Shown here piece by piece: positions 55,583-64,000 of a stretch of 64,000 nucleotides of DNA. The notes beneath the pieces were generated by a model. The model worked only from the letters and a program-made list of their open reading frames with translations. It searched no databases and was not told where the DNA came from. A program made the position numbers and the translations under genes. The stretch comes from Bin87 sp963663945 (GTDB lineage: Bacteria > Chloroflexota > Dehalococcoidia > Lucifugimonadales > UBA3495): contig OY760687.1 of the NCBI GenBank assembly GCA_963663945.1, positions 2,356,001 through 2,420,000 of the forward strand, written 5' to 3'. Numbering within the stretch: position 1 is the stretch's first letter; each line of letters begins with the position of its first letter.

Positions 55583-56158
55583 TTGTTCCAGGAACTCAGC
55601 GGCGGGCCGCTTCCCAACGGGCGGTATCCCGACATCACCTTGGCTATCTTTCCACACCTGCAGGAATTTGTGGTGGTGGACACCCGGGGTCCTGTCGCGG
55701 AGGTCAGCCTGCTGTCCACCGCGGACGTGTTCAACGACGAATACTACCGCACGGTCGAAAGTGAGTTCGCCAGCGCCTTGCGCGAGGGCGGAGATCGTCC
55801 GTTCCTGCACCTGATGCACCTGCCCAACCAGGTGGACGACATCGTGCGTGGGGTGGCGATGCACTACATCCTGGAGCGGCTGGGTGTGGACTACCACGAC
55901 GAGGAAAACATGCCCGAAGTGGTGGTGTTCGTCATTTCGGGGCCGACGCTGGCGATCCCCACCGACCAAGTGGTCGCGGGGTTCTCGGAGATGCTGTCGG
56001 GCAAGCTGGACAGCGCCGCCGTCGACCGGTGGTCCCGCGAACTGAACCGGCTGATCGAGCAGGAAAGCCAAGCGTTTCCGGCCGCGGGAGATGCGCTGGG
56101 CGAGACGATGACCGACGAATCCCTGGACCCATACTATATCTGGCAAAACCGTAATTGA
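55583..56158 (+). CDS. Hypothetical protein, 191 aa
   Basis: TTG start with GGGAG upstream (8 bases). Family not recognised. Predominantly soluble; Pro-Asn-Gly start, then EFVVVDTRGPVAEVSLLSTADVFNDEYYRTV and DIVRGVAMHYILERLGVDYHDEENMPEVVVFVISGPTLAIPTDQV. No membrane segment or clear catalytic motif. It lies 10 bases before the LLM oxidoreductase gene, itself TTG-started, so the two are probably co-expressed. Confidence 0.65.
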   Translation: MFQELSGGPLPNGRYPDITLAIFPHLQEFVVVDTRGPVAEVSLLSTADVFNDEYYRTVESEFASALREGGDRPFLHLMHLPNQVDDIVRGVAMHYILERLGVDYHDEENMPEVVVFVISGPTLAIPTDQVVAGFSEMLSGKLDSAAVDRWSRELNRLIEQESQAFPAAGDALGETMTDESLDPYYIWQNRN

Positions 56159-56167
56159 GGAATAATC

Positions 56168-57187
56168 TTGACCACCGAACGCATCGCACTGACCTTCAGC
56201 AGTCGAGACAACAACGATGACGACGACCTGATCGCCGTGGCCCAGGCCGCCGACCGGCTGGGGTACGAGTCGTTCTGGACCGGAGAATCCTGGGGGCGAG
56301 ACGCTTTCACCGTGCTCACGATGCTGGCGTGCCACACCGAACGCATCGGGCTGGGCACCGGCATTGTGACGGTGTACAGCAGGACCCCCGGCTTGGTGGC
56401 GCAGAGCATCGCATCCCTGGACCGCATCAGTAACGGCCGGGCCGTGCTGGGGCTGGGGAGCAGCGGGCGCATCGTCATCGAAGACTGGCACGGCGTGAAA
56501 TTTGACCATCCGGTGGGACGAACCGCCGAGTACATCGACATCATCCGGCTGGCGCTTTCGGGGGAACGGGTCAACTACGAGGGCCGGTTCTACAGCCTGA
56601 AGCGTTTTCGCATGGGCGTCCTGCCAGTGCAGGAGCGGGTGCCGATCTACGTGGCGTCGTTGGGAAAGCGCAACCTGGAATTGACCGGCCGGGAAGCGGA
56701 CGGATGGCTCCCCATCTGGACCCATCGCGAGAAACTCCCCGTCATCAAGGAACCTCTGGCGCAAGCGGCGGTATCCGCGGGACGCCAGGTTGCCGACGTA
56801 ACCACCGCGCCCCAAATCCTCAGCTGCGCCAGTGACGATGAGGCCACAGTGTCGGATGCGGTGGCCCAGGCGCGGTCGCACATGGCCTTCTACATCGGCG
56901 GAATGGGTCAGTATTACTACGATCTGTTCCGCAGATATGGATACCAGGACGAGTGCGACCGGCTACGCGCCGCTTGGGCGGAGGGAGACCGGGCCAGGGC
57001 AGCGACCTGCATAACCGATGAAATGGTGGACAGCATCACGGCGATTGGCACTCCGGAAGACTGCCGGGACAAGATGTCCCGTTTCCGAAGCAACGGGGTG
57101 GATATGCCAATAGTGGCGTTCCCACACGGGTCCGATCGGGACACGATGCTGGGCACCCTGGAAGCGCTGTCGCCAGCAACGGCATAA
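56168..57187 (+). CDS. LLM class flavin-dependent oxidoreductase
   Basis: 339 residues, TTG start with GAGGA upstream. TIM-barrel flavin (FMN or F420) enzyme: SFWTGESWGRDAFTVLTMLACHTERIGLGTGIVTVYSRTPGLVAQSIASLD is the family core, then PIYVASLGKRNLELTG and GTPEDCRDKM. Acts as a monooxygenase or reductase on alkanes, sulfonates or similar. Substrate and cofactor not fixed by sequence. Confidence 0.87.
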   Translation: MTTERIALTFSSRDNNDDDDLIAVAQAADRLGYESFWTGESWGRDAFTVLTMLACHTERIGLGTGIVTVYSRTPGLVAQSIASLDRISNGRAVLGLGSSGRIVIEDWHGVKFDHPVGRTAEYIDIIRLALSGERVNYEGRFYSLKRFRMGVLPVQERVPIYVASLGKRNLELTGREADGWLPIWTHREKLPVIKEPLAQAAVSAGRQVADVTTAPQILSCASDDEATVSDAVAQARSHMAFYIGGMGQYYYDLFRRYGYQDECDRLRAAWAEGDRARAATCITDEMVDSITAIGTPEDCRDKMSRFRSNGVDMPIVAFPHGSDRDTMLGTLEALSPATA

Positions 57188-57196
57188 GTCAATCCA

Positions 57197-57772
57197 GTGA
57201 AGATCGGGCTGATCTCCGACACCCATTCCGCCGGAAGCGGCCGGGACCTGCCGCAGGCGGTCTTCGACGCATTGGCCGGCTGCGAGCTGTTGCTACACTG
57301 CGGTGATCTCGAATGCATCGGGGTGCTGGATTACCTGGAGGAACTGGCGCCGGTACTGGCAGTGCGCGGGTACGAGGATCCGGTGGAGGCCGGGGAACGA
57401 CTGGCCAACGTCTCACGGATCGTTGAGGTGGGAGGCGTGCGCATCGGGATGGTGCACGACATACAGTGGCCGCCTCCGACGATAGCGACCACACCTGACG
57501 GGACTGGGCTCGCCTGGCCGGAATCAGGGCTGAGCGCGCTGTTGCGGAAGAAATTTGGTGGGGAGGTTGATGTGGTCGTTTTCGGCGACACGCACGAGGA
57601 AATGGTGGAATGGAAAGAAGGGGTATTGTTCGTGAACCCGGGCAGCCCCACGTATCCCGGTCGTCGCCACGCGCCGGGATCGCCGGGTACAGTCGCAATC
57701 GTCGATATCGCCGACGGCGAAATCAGGGCACGCATAGTCGATTTAGCGCCGGAAACGGATCAATCCGTTTGA
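57197..57772 (+). CDS. YfcE-type metallophosphoesterase
   Basis: 191 residues, GTG start. Motifs: LISDTHS (DxH), LLHCGDLE (GD), RGYEDP in the place of GNHD/GNxD, and FGDTHEE and NPGSPTYPGR at the end, typical of the YfcE/MJ0936 phosphodiesterase group. The usual GNxD is GYED, so one metal ligand (Asn) is a Tyr. Otherwise canonical. The start has no ribosome binding site. Confidence 0.85.
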   Translation: MKIGLISDTHSAGSGRDLPQAVFDALAGCELLLHCGDLECIGVLDYLEELAPVLAVRGYEDPVEAGERLANVSRIVEVGGVRIGMVHDIQWPPPTIATTPDGTGLAWPESGLSALLRKKFGGEVDVVVFGDTHEEMVEWKEGVLFVNPGSPTYPGRRHAPGSPGTVAIVDIADGEIRARIVDLAPETDQSV

Positions 57773-57801
57773 TTGACACCCAACAGGGCCTGTGCTAATT
57801 T
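57773..57801 (+). promoter_or_regulatory. Promoter of hppA
   Basis: TTGACA (57773-57778), a 17-base spacer ending in TGTGC, and TAATTT (57796-57801). Confidence 0.65.
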
Positions 57802-57846
57802 CGCAACGTTTGTCGGGATTCATAGCCGAAAAACGGAGAGGAGAGA

Positions 57847-59916
57847 ATGGAATCAATCATCGTAGCCTTGGCGGCCGGGGTAATCGCCCTGGCTTTTGCG
57901 GCCTTCACGGCCTTCCGAGTTATCGGCTCGGACCAGGGGAATGAGCGCATGCGGGAGATTGGCGACGCGATCCGCACCGGCGCGTCCGCCTTCCTGCGTC
58001 GCGAGTACATGTCGCTGCTGCCCTTTGTAATCGTGGTAGCGGTGATCCTGGCGGTACTGGACTACACGGTCTTCACGCACAACCTGGGCGTACCGGCCAC
58101 CGCGATCTCATACCTGGTGGGAACGATTTGTTCCGGACTGGCCGGGTTCGTCGGGATGAACGTCGCGGTACGCGCCAACGTCCGAACCGCTGCGGCAGCA
58201 ATGCGGGGACTGAATCCGGCGCTGCGGGTGGCATTCTCCAGTGGCACCGTGATGGGCGTGACCGTGGTGGGCATTGGCCTGCTGGGCGTCACCATCCTGT
58301 ACCTGATCTTCCAGGACATCGGCGCGGTTGCCGGATTCGGGTTCGGCGCCAGCTCCATCGCCCTGTTCGCCCGCGTGGGCGGCGGAATTTTCACCAAGGC
58401 GGCCGACGTTGGTTCCGACCTGGTGGGCAAGGTGGAAGCCGGTATCCCCGAGGATGACCCGCGCAACCCGGGCGTGATCGCCGACAACGTGGGCGACAAC
58501 GTGGGCGACGTGGCCGGCATGGGCGCCGACCTGTTCGAATCTTACGTGGGCAGCATCATCTCAGCGATCGCTCTGGCCGCCGCCAGCACGACCGCGTTTG
58601 CCGTGTTCGGCAACGACGCGGTGTTCCCGATGCTGCTTGCCGGCGCGGGCATCGTGGCCGCGATCCTCGGCACTTTCGTAGTGCGCAGCGGGGAACAGGC
58701 CGACTTCGAGCGCCTCCTCTGGGCCTTGCGCTATGGCATCTTCGCGGCGGGCGGCCTCCTGATCATCTTCGCCGCGATACTGACCATCACCCTGACCGGA
58801 AACTGGTGGTGGTTCGGCTGCGTCGTGGCCGGACTGGTAGCCGGTACCATCATTGGACTGGCGACGGAATACTACACGTCCTACAGCTACAAGCCCACGC
58901 AGCGTGTGTCGGAATCGTCACAGACCGGCGCGGCCACGGTGATTATCAGCGGTATCGCCTCCGGCATGCTGAGCACGCTGATTCCGGTGATCTGCGTATC
59001 GGTAGCGATCCTGCTGGCGTACTGGTTCGCCGGCTTCTACGGCATCGCGCTGGCCGGCGTGGGGCTGCTGTCCACCCTCGGGATCACCCTGGCGACCGAC
59101 GCCTACGGGCCGGTTGCGGACAACGCGGGCGGCATCGCCGAGCAGGCCAACCTCGACCCGCAGGTACGGGAACGCACGGACGCGCTGGACGCGTTGGGTA
59201 ACACCACCGCGGCCACGGGCAAGGGCTTTGCCATCGGATCGGCGGCATTGACCTCGTTGGCGCTGCTGGCCGCCTTCGCCGTGAGCGCGCAGCTGATCAC
59301 CCTGGGGCCTGACGGAAGGCTGGCTGCTGGCGGGACCGGCATCAATATTCTGCAACCTCAGATCCTGGTGGGTCTGGTAATCGGCGCGATGCTGCCATTC
59401 ATCTTCTCGGCTCTGACCATGCAGGCGGTTGGCCGGGCGGCGCAGGGCATCGTGGACGAAGTGCGCCGGCAGTTCCGCGAAATACCGGGCCTGATGGAAG
59501 GCACCGCCACCCCCGACTCGGCGCGGTGCGTGGACATCAGCACGCGCGGGGCGCTGCGGGAGATGATCCTGCCCGGCGTGATGGCGGTGCTGGCCCCCAT
59601 AGCTGCCGGTTTCATATTGGGCGAGGCCGCCCTGGGCGGGATGCTGATCGGGTCCGTGTCTGCCGGTTTCATGCTGGCGATCATGATGGCGTCGGCCGGC
59701 GGGTCCTGGGACAACGCCAAGAAGTATGTCGAGCTGGGCAACTTCGGCGGAAAGGGCTCGGACGCCCACAAGGCAGCGGTGGAAGGCGACGTGGTCGGCG
59801 ACCCGTTCAAGGACACCTCCGGACCGAGCCTGAACATCCTGCTCAAGCTGATGGCTATCGTGTCGCTGGTGTTCGCTCCGGCATTTGTCGCGGTGCCGGC
59901 GTTGATCAACCTGTAA
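57847..59916 (+). CDS. hppA: Membrane-bound ion-pumping pyrophosphatase, K+-dependent type
   Basis: 689 residues, about 16 membrane segments. The pyrophosphate-binding loops are visible: DVGSDLVGKVEAGIPEDDPRNPGV and ADNVGDNVGDVAGMGADLFES (about 187-233), and the late DNAKKYVE and KGSDAHKAAVEGD. In GNTTAATGKGF (about residues 450-460) the Ala where K+-independent enzymes have Lys marks the K+-dependent type. Whether it pumps H+ or Na+ cannot be read here. GAGGAG precedes the ATG, with a strong promoter. It ends at a strong terminator. Confidence 0.94.
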   Translation: MESIIVALAAGVIALAFAAFTAFRVIGSDQGNERMREIGDAIRTGASAFLRREYMSLLPFVIVVAVILAVLDYTVFTHNLGVPATAISYLVGTICSGLAGFVGMNVAVRANVRTAAAAMRGLNPALRVAFSSGTVMGVTVVGIGLLGVTILYLIFQDIGAVAGFGFGASSIALFARVGGGIFTKAADVGSDLVGKVEAGIPEDDPRNPGVIADNVGDNVGDVAGMGADLFESYVGSIISAIALAAASTTAFAVFGNDAVFPMLLAGAGIVAAILGTFVVRSGEQADFERLLWALRYGIFAAGGLLIIFAAILTITLTGNWWWFGCVVAGLVAGTIIGLATEYYTSYSYKPTQRVSESSQTGAATVIISGIASGMLSTLIPVICVSVAILLAYWFAGFYGIALAGVGLLSTLGITLATDAYGPVADNAGGIAEQANLDPQVRERTDALDALGNTTAATGKGFAIGSAALTSLALLAAFAVSAQLITLGPDGRLAAGGTGINILQPQILVGLVIGAMLPFIFSALTMQAVGRAAQGIVDEVRRQFREIPGLMEGTATPDSARCVDISTRGALREMILPGVMAVLAPIAAGFILGEAALGGMLIGSVSAGFMLAIMMASAGGSWDNAKKYVELGNFGGKGSDAHKAAVEGDVVGDPFKDTSGPSLNILLKLMAIVSLVFAPAFVAVPALINL

Positions 59917-59938
59917 TCCCAGCGTACCTTCTGCATAT

Positions 59939-59971
59939 TTGGGGGCGGCCATTTGGTCGCCCCCAAGTTTT
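59939..59971 (+). terminator. Terminator of hppA
   Basis: TTGGGGGCG...CGCCCCCAA hairpin with a GCC-ATTT-GGT inner part, then GTTTT. It resembles the GGGGCG...CGCCCC repeat family. Confidence 0.8.
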
Positions 59972-60062
59972 GATACCCGACGGTGGCGGTTGACGCCAGC
60001 GGATGGCAGAATAGCGCAGCGCCACAGGGTGGCGATCAATCATGCAACGAGCGGAGATGATG

Positions 60063-60842
60063 ATGACCAGCAGCAACGGCAACCTGTTTGACCTCACCGG
60101 GCGCGTGGCCCTGATTACCGGTGGGAATGGCGGCCTGGGACTAGGCATGGCGCTGGGGCTGGCCAACGCCGGAGCGGACATTGCCATCGCTGCCCGCAAT
60201 GCGGAAAAGAACGCCGCGGCCGTCGCGGCCATCGAAGCCACCGGACGCCATGCGTTTGCGATCACGACCGACGTCACCAGCGATTCGGACATCGACGACA
60301 TGGCGTCGCGGGCGATCGGGCATTTCGGCCACGTCGATATCCTGGTCAACAACGCCGGAGCGACAGTGCGCAAGCCTCCGGAGGACATCACCGCCGCCGA
60401 GTGGGACAACGTGCTGGACGTGAACCTGCGCGCGGCTTTCCTGTCGTGCAAGGCAATCTACCCGCACTTCAAGGCGCAGGGCGGTGGCAAGATCATCTGC
60501 ATCGGCAGCATGTACAGCATCTTCGGCGGCGGCGGAAGCGGAGTGCCGTACTCGTCCAGCAAGGGCGGTATCGTGCAGCTTGCCAAGAGCTTTGCCGTGG
60601 CCTGGGCCGGCGAAAACATTCAGTCCAACGCGATCCTGCCGGGCTGGTTCATGACCGAGCTGACGCAGGCGATACCGGAAACCCAGCCCGAGCGCTACGA
60701 TCTGATTAACAAGCGCATACCCATGGGACGCTGGGGCGACGCCAACGAGTTGCAGGGCACCGCGGTGTTCCTTTCCAGCCGGGCCTCTGACTACGTGACG
60801 GGAGCGGTGATCACGGTGGACGGAGGTTTCTCGGTGGCGTAG
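60063..60842 (+). CDS. SDR family oxidoreductase
   Basis: 259 residues from the third of three ATG codons in a row, the best spaced from GGAG. Motifs: LITGGNGGLGLGMALGL (TGxxxGLG), VNNAGATV, IGSMYSIFGGGGSGVPYSSSKGG (Ser...YxxxK). The end has DGGFSVA. A normal dehydrogenase/reductase. Confidence 0.88.
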   Translation: MTSSNGNLFDLTGRVALITGGNGGLGLGMALGLANAGADIAIAARNAEKNAAAVAAIEATGRHAFAITTDVTSDSDIDDMASRAIGHFGHVDILVNNAGATVRKPPEDITAAEWDNVLDVNLRAAFLSCKAIYPHFKAQGGGKIICIGSMYSIFGGGGSGVPYSSSKGGIVQLAKSFAVAWAGENIQSNAILPGWFMTELTQAIPETQPERYDLINKRIPMGRWGDANELQGTAVFLSSRASDYVTGAVITVDGGFSVA

Positions 60843-60893
60843 GCCAGCGCGCCAAGGTGGGCGCATCGCATGTGGCAACGTAGGCCAGAAGAT

Positions 60894-60917
60894 AGGGGCG
60901 AATGATTATTCGCCCCT
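60894..60917. repeat. GGGGCG...CGCCCC palindromic repeat, copy 5
   Basis: Palindrome with arms AGGGGCGAAT and ATTCGCCCCT between two convergent genes. Its centre matches copy 2. Confidence 0.85.
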
Positions 60918-60947
60918 GCGAGTCCAAGGTAAATTGACGCGTGCGGC

Positions 60948-61820
60948 TTACAGTTGTTCCAACGCCTGCCGCGAAAGCATCATCTTGACTGGGCTGATCG
61001 GTCGGAAGGTGCGCGACACCCGGACGTCACCGGCGAGGCTGCACAGCGTGTAGGCGTCGTAGGGTGCCATTCCCTTTTCGGTGATCAGGAAGTCCACCAT
61101 CTCGCGGACAGCTTGCTTCATGGCCGGGCCGAGGTCATCCCCGTGGGACAGGACGACGTAGTGTTCAGGCGTGATCGCGCGAGGTCCCGTCAGCGTCATG
61201 CCCTTTTCGACCGTGACGCGGACGTGCGTATCGGCGGAGCACTCGGCCCCGGTTCCGGCCACCGCGCCGTCGCCGACCACGGCGTGGCAATCGCCCATGG
61301 CGAGGAGCGCGCCGGGCACGAACACCGGCAGGAAGAGGACACTGCCCTCGACCAACTCTTTCATGTCGATATCGCCGCCGTAAGGTCCGCTGTCGCTGGC
61401 GGTCTCCTGCGGGTAGGTCGGCGTCGTGGCAACCAGGCCCATGGAGGGGTTCAGCGGCAGACGCATGCCGCTGGGCAGCACAAGGTCATCGCCTTCGATG
61501 CTCATTACGGTGGGGTAGCCCTCAGTGAACTCGGATTCCAGGAAGCCGCGGCCGGGCATGACCATGTGTGCCGGGTTCTCCTTGGGCTTGATGCTGACGA
61601 ACTCGACGCGGAGAGCGTCGCCCGGTTCGGCTCCATTGACGTAAATCGGGCCGGTGGCCGGGCCCTTCAGGGACTTTTCCTGCAATACGCCGGGCTCGCG
61701 GATCCCCTCGAAGGCATCCCAGGTTTCAACCATGAGGTCATCGCCGGAGTCTATGGTGACGGCCGGCTCGTTCTCGGGGTGGAGGACGTAGATGCGGTGG
61801 TCGCGGGAGATGGATTTCAT
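60948..61820 (-). CDS. Acetamidase/formamidase family protein
   Basis: 290 residues, FmdA/AmdA family. DSGDDLMVETWDAF, PIYVNGAEPGDALRVEFV, FLPVFVPGALLAMGDCHAVVGDGAVAGTGAE are the conserved blocks, with HAVVGDGE-like metal ligands. It would hydrolyse a short amide. AACAGGAGG precedes the ATG. It has no adjacent transporter. Confidence 0.88.
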   Translation of the reverse strand: MKSISRDHRIYVLHPENEPAVTIDSGDDLMVETWDAFEGIREPGVLQEKSLKGPATGPIYVNGAEPGDALRVEFVSIKPKENPAHMVMPGRGFLESEFTEGYPTVMSIEGDDLVLPSGMRLPLNPSMGLVATTPTYPQETASDSGPYGGDIDMKELVEGSVLFLPVFVPGALLAMGDCHAVVGDGAVAGTGAECSADTHVRVTVEKGMTLTGPRAITPEHYVVLSHGDDLGPAMKQAVREMVDFLITEKGMAPYDAYTLCSLAGDVRVSRTFRPISPVKMMLSRQALEQL

Positions 61821-61835
61821 GGCGGCGCCTCCTGT

Positions 61836-62636
61836 TCAGTTGTCAGCTGCAATCGGCAGGTTCACCGGCGACGCGTGGGACATCTGCATTTCGACCTGCG
61901 AAACCGTCACACCTGTTGATGAGCCCGGGTCCAAATCGACGACGTTCACCGCGACCCGTCCGCGCTCCGTAGCCGCGCCCATCGGGGAACCGGAGTAGAA
62001 CGCAGTTACTCCGTTTTGCGACACTTCCTCGAAACGCTCCCAGTGCCCCAGGGCGATGTAGTCGCAGGAGGCCTCGGCGATTTCGTGGGGGCGGATGGGA
62101 GATGAGCGTTCCTCGGTGTCGTCAGGGAAGTGAAAGTGCCCGTGGGCCATCGCAACCCGCCAGTGTCCGTTCCGGTCGCCCGGGATACCGGCCAGGGGTC
62201 GAAACGCCGGCGTGTGGCTGTCCATGGCGCGGCCCCACACCTCCAGCGAAAGCTCAGGGAAGGCCAGGGTTTGCCCTCGGGTCCCGCGAATGATGTGGAG
62301 GTTTTCCGGAGCATCGTCGAAGGGAGACCGATGGTAAAGCGAGACGGCGTCGTAGAGATCATGGTTGCCGGGCAGTATCACCGTCGGGACGGCGGCGCGG
62401 GCGATCTCGCTCACGAAGAACCCCAGCACGGCGTCAGAAATTCGGGCATTGTCGAAGACATCACCGGCGATCAGCAGGGCGTCGCCCTCCAAATCATGTA
62501 CACCGTCCACCACGGCGGACAGGGCGCGCTCCGCGGATTCCGGGTCCCAGTCGTCTCCCAGGTGCGTGTCCGAGGTATGGATGATGCGGATCTGTCGTCG
62601 GTCAGTCATCAAGGAAGGTCGCCCGATATGGGTCAT
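61836..62636 (-). CDS. SbcD/Mre11-like metallophosphoesterase
   Basis: 266 residues. Motifs HTSDTHLGDD, LIAGDVFDN, LPGNHDLYD, MAHGHFHF and ALGHWERF give the five phosphoesterase metal sites; the shape is that of an SbcD/Mre11-like or DNA repair exonuclease catalytic subunit but with no SbcC partner adjacent. The ATG overlaps the hflX stop (ATGA), so the two are translationally linked; a start 27 bases later is possible. Confidence 0.85.
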   Translation of the reverse strand: MTHIGRPSLMTDRRQIRIIHTSDTHLGDDWDPESAERALSAVVDGVHDLEGDALLIAGDVFDNARISDAVLGFFVSEIARAAVPTVILPGNHDLYDAVSLYHRSPFDDAPENLHIIRGTRGQTLAFPELSLEVWGRAMDSHTPAFRPLAGIPGDRNGHWRVAMAHGHFHFPDDTEERSSPIRPHEIAEASCDYIALGHWERFEEVSQNGVTAFYSGSPMGAATERGRVAVNVVDLDPGSSTGVTVSQVEMQMSHASPVNLPIAADN

Positions 62637-63820
62637 GCGGGAGCGGGAGCCGGTAACGTTGCGGCCACGCCAACCTGGTCCAGGACGGCTTCCAGCAGCG
62701 CCGGAAGGTTCCAGCCGCGGGCGGCGGACACGAAGACCCGGCCATTGACGGCGGGCGAATCGGCTCCGGAGATGGCAGAAAGGTCGATACGGTCAAGGAC
62801 TTCCACGTCGGCTGGGTCGTCGGTGAGCAGGTCCAGTTTGTTGATCACCAGCAGGCGCGGCTTTCCGCCGAGATCGAGGTCGGCCAGTGTCTGCTCCACT
62901 ACCTCGGCCTGCTCCGGAGCCTTGGGGTGGGTTATGTCAATGACGTGCAGGAGCAGGTCCGCCTCGCTCAGCTCCTCCAGGGTGGCGCGGAACGCCGCGA
63001 CCACGGTAGGCGATAGTTTCTGGATGAACCCGACCGTATCGCTGAGAAGCAGTTCGTTGCCGTCGGGGAGGCGCAAGCGGCGCGTCACCGGGTCCAGGGT
63101 GTTGAACAGCTGGTCTTCGGCGGGAACGCCGGCGTCGCAGAGAGCATTGAACAAGGTGCTCTTGCCGGCGTTGGTATAGCCGACTAGGGTGGCCATGGGA
63201 GTGGATGAGCGCCGGCGACGCTCGAGGTACTGGCTGCGGCGCTTGCGCACGTTGTCCAGCTCTGACTCGATCTTCTGGATGCGGCGGCGGATCAGGCGGC
63301 GGTCGGTTTCCAGCTGGGTCTCACCGGGCCCGCGGGTCCCGATTCCGCCCCCGAGACGTTCCAGGTGGGACCACTGACCCACCAAACGGGGCAACAGGTA
63401 CTGGTGCTGGGCCAATTCGACCTGGATCTGGCCCTCACGAGTGCGGGCGTGGCGTCCGAACACGTCCAGTATCAGCGCTGTACGGTCGATGACCTTGATC
63501 TGCAGAGCCGCTTCGAGGTTGCGCTGCTGCGTGGGGGTCAGCTCGTCGTCGCAGATCACCACGTCAGGCCGTTCGTCTTCCAGCAGTTCCTGCAACTCCT
63601 GGAGCTTGCCCTTGCCGAGATAGGTTGGGGTGATGCGTTCGGCCCGCTGGGAAACAGTCGCGACCACCTCGGCGCCGGCAGACCGGGTCAGGTAGTCCAA
63701 CTCCACCAGGGTGTCGTCCAGCCCCCACAGGCTCTCGCCGCGCTTCTTCGCCTCGACGGCAACCAGTACGGCCCGTTCGGTTAAAGGTCCAGTGGGTTTG
63801 GGTTGGCGAGATTTAGGCAT
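62633..63820 (-). CDS. hflX: GTPase HflX
   Basis: 395 residues. N-terminal HflX domain (VVICDDELTPTQQRNLEAAL, GRHARTREGQIQVELAQHQYLLPRL, GGIGTRGPGETQLETDRR) then a G domain with VGYTNAGKSTLFNAL (P-loop), SDTVGFIQKL (G3) and INKLD (G4). HflX rescues stalled ribosomes. No unusual features. Confidence 0.95.
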   Translation of the reverse strand: MPKSRQPKPTGPLTERAVLVAVEAKKRGESLWGLDDTLVELDYLTRSAGAEVVATVSQRAERITPTYLGKGKLQELQELLEDERPDVVICDDELTPTQQRNLEAALQIKVIDRTALILDVFGRHARTREGQIQVELAQHQYLLPRLVGQWSHLERLGGGIGTRGPGETQLETDRRLIRRRIQKIESELDNVRKRRSQYLERRRRSSTPMATLVGYTNAGKSTLFNALCDAGVPAEDQLFNTLDPVTRRLRLPDGNELLLSDTVGFIQKLSPTVVAAFRATLEELSEADLLLHVIDITHPKAPEQAEVVEQTLADLDLGGKPRLLVINKLDLLTDDPADVEVLDRIDLSAISGADSPAVNGRVFVSAARGWNLPALLEAVLDQVGVAATLPAPAPA

Positions 63821-63829
63821 AGACGGGGA

Positions 63830-64000
63830 TTATCGCTGCCGACGAAAGAGTTGCCACACGGGGATGCTGAACCCGGGCAACAGTTCTTCGCCATCCAGAA
63901 CATCGTCCTCGTGGAGCATCACGGTGGTCTGACCAGCGCGATAGCGGGCTACGCTGGTGTTCTCGGGATTGAGTACCCAGACTTCGAAGGCGCCGAATTC
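63830..64000 (-). CDS. Uma2 family endonuclease (C-terminal part, cut by the window edge)
   Basis: 56 codons to the TAA at 63830-63832. The end reads EVWVLNPENTSVARYRAGQ and then LDGEELLPGFSIPVWQLF, the typical C-terminus of the Uma2/DUF820 PD-(D/E)XK nuclease-like family. The rest of the gene lies outside the window. It is 10 bases upstream of hflX. Confidence 0.75.
   Translation of the reverse strand, partial: EFGAFEVWVLNPENTSVARYRAGQTTVMLHEDDVLDGEELLPGFSIPVWQLFRRQR

Overview
The window is a GC-rich bacterial chromosome segment with densely packed genes on both strands. It has no rRNA, no tRNA that I can recognise, no CRISPR array and no insertion sequence. Several things suggest a member of the Chloroflexota, perhaps a Dehalococcoidia/SAR202-like lineage: many short-chain dehydrogenases, a tandem CaiB/BaiF CoA-transferase, an LLM flavin oxidoreductase, a BKACE-type enzyme, an Xdh-type molybdoenzyme, an acetamidase and a K+-dependent membrane pyrophosphatase. 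This placement is inferred from gene content only. Promoters look sigma70-like. Several share an extended -10 of the form TGCTAnnnT, and some lie so close to the start codon that the mRNA would be nearly leaderless.

Layout. 0.1-12.5 kb holds small-acid and CoA metabolism: an FMN alpha-hydroxyacid oxidase, a three-gene 2-oxoacid:ferredoxin oxidoreductase with the residue signature of oxalate oxidoreductase, a ThDP enzyme, an FAD oxidoreductase and a two-domain CoA-transferase, with an orphan Swt1-type HEPN gene among them. 12.8-20.6 kb has cysteinyl-tRNA synthetase fused to a family 2 glycosyltransferase domain, an SDR, MeaB, an nfeD-slipin pair and an enoyl-CoA hydratase. 20.7-27.4 kb is a histidine operon on the minus strand (hisZ-hisG-PLC-like-hisD-hisC-hisB). 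27.4-32.3 kb has two SDRs, birA, a DUF4238 gene broken by one nonsense codon, and glyS.

32.4-41.3 kb is a cobalamin-riboswitch regulon on the minus strand: promoter, riboswitch, terminator, CbiE-like methylase, cobN, a ChuX/HutX-like gene, cbtB, cbtA and a fused ChlI/ChlD-type chelatase ATPase. It couples cobalt uptake to cobalt insertion under B12 feedback. 41.7-49.6 kb has a DUF3352 gene split by an in-frame amber codon, a MoaD-like protein, a molybdopterin hydroxylase subunit, a BKACE enzyme, a rhomboid protease, a cytidylate-kinase-like protein and a GNAT.

49.7-52.0 kb carries trpA and a type I DAHP synthase gene. Between them is an unlisted leader peptide dense in Tyr and Phe codons, with its own promoter, a terminator and a foldable antiterminator. 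I read this as ribosome-mediated attenuation of aromatic synthesis, with a probably leaderless leader peptide. 52-64 kb has a CPBP protease, a GatC/AtzG-like subunit with its amidase, a run of small hydrolases and oxidoreductases (two with TTG starts), hppA, an SDR, an acetamidase, a metallophosphoesterase coupled to hflX, and the end of a Uma2 nuclease gene. Palindromes with GGGGCG...CGCCCC arms recur between genes across the window.
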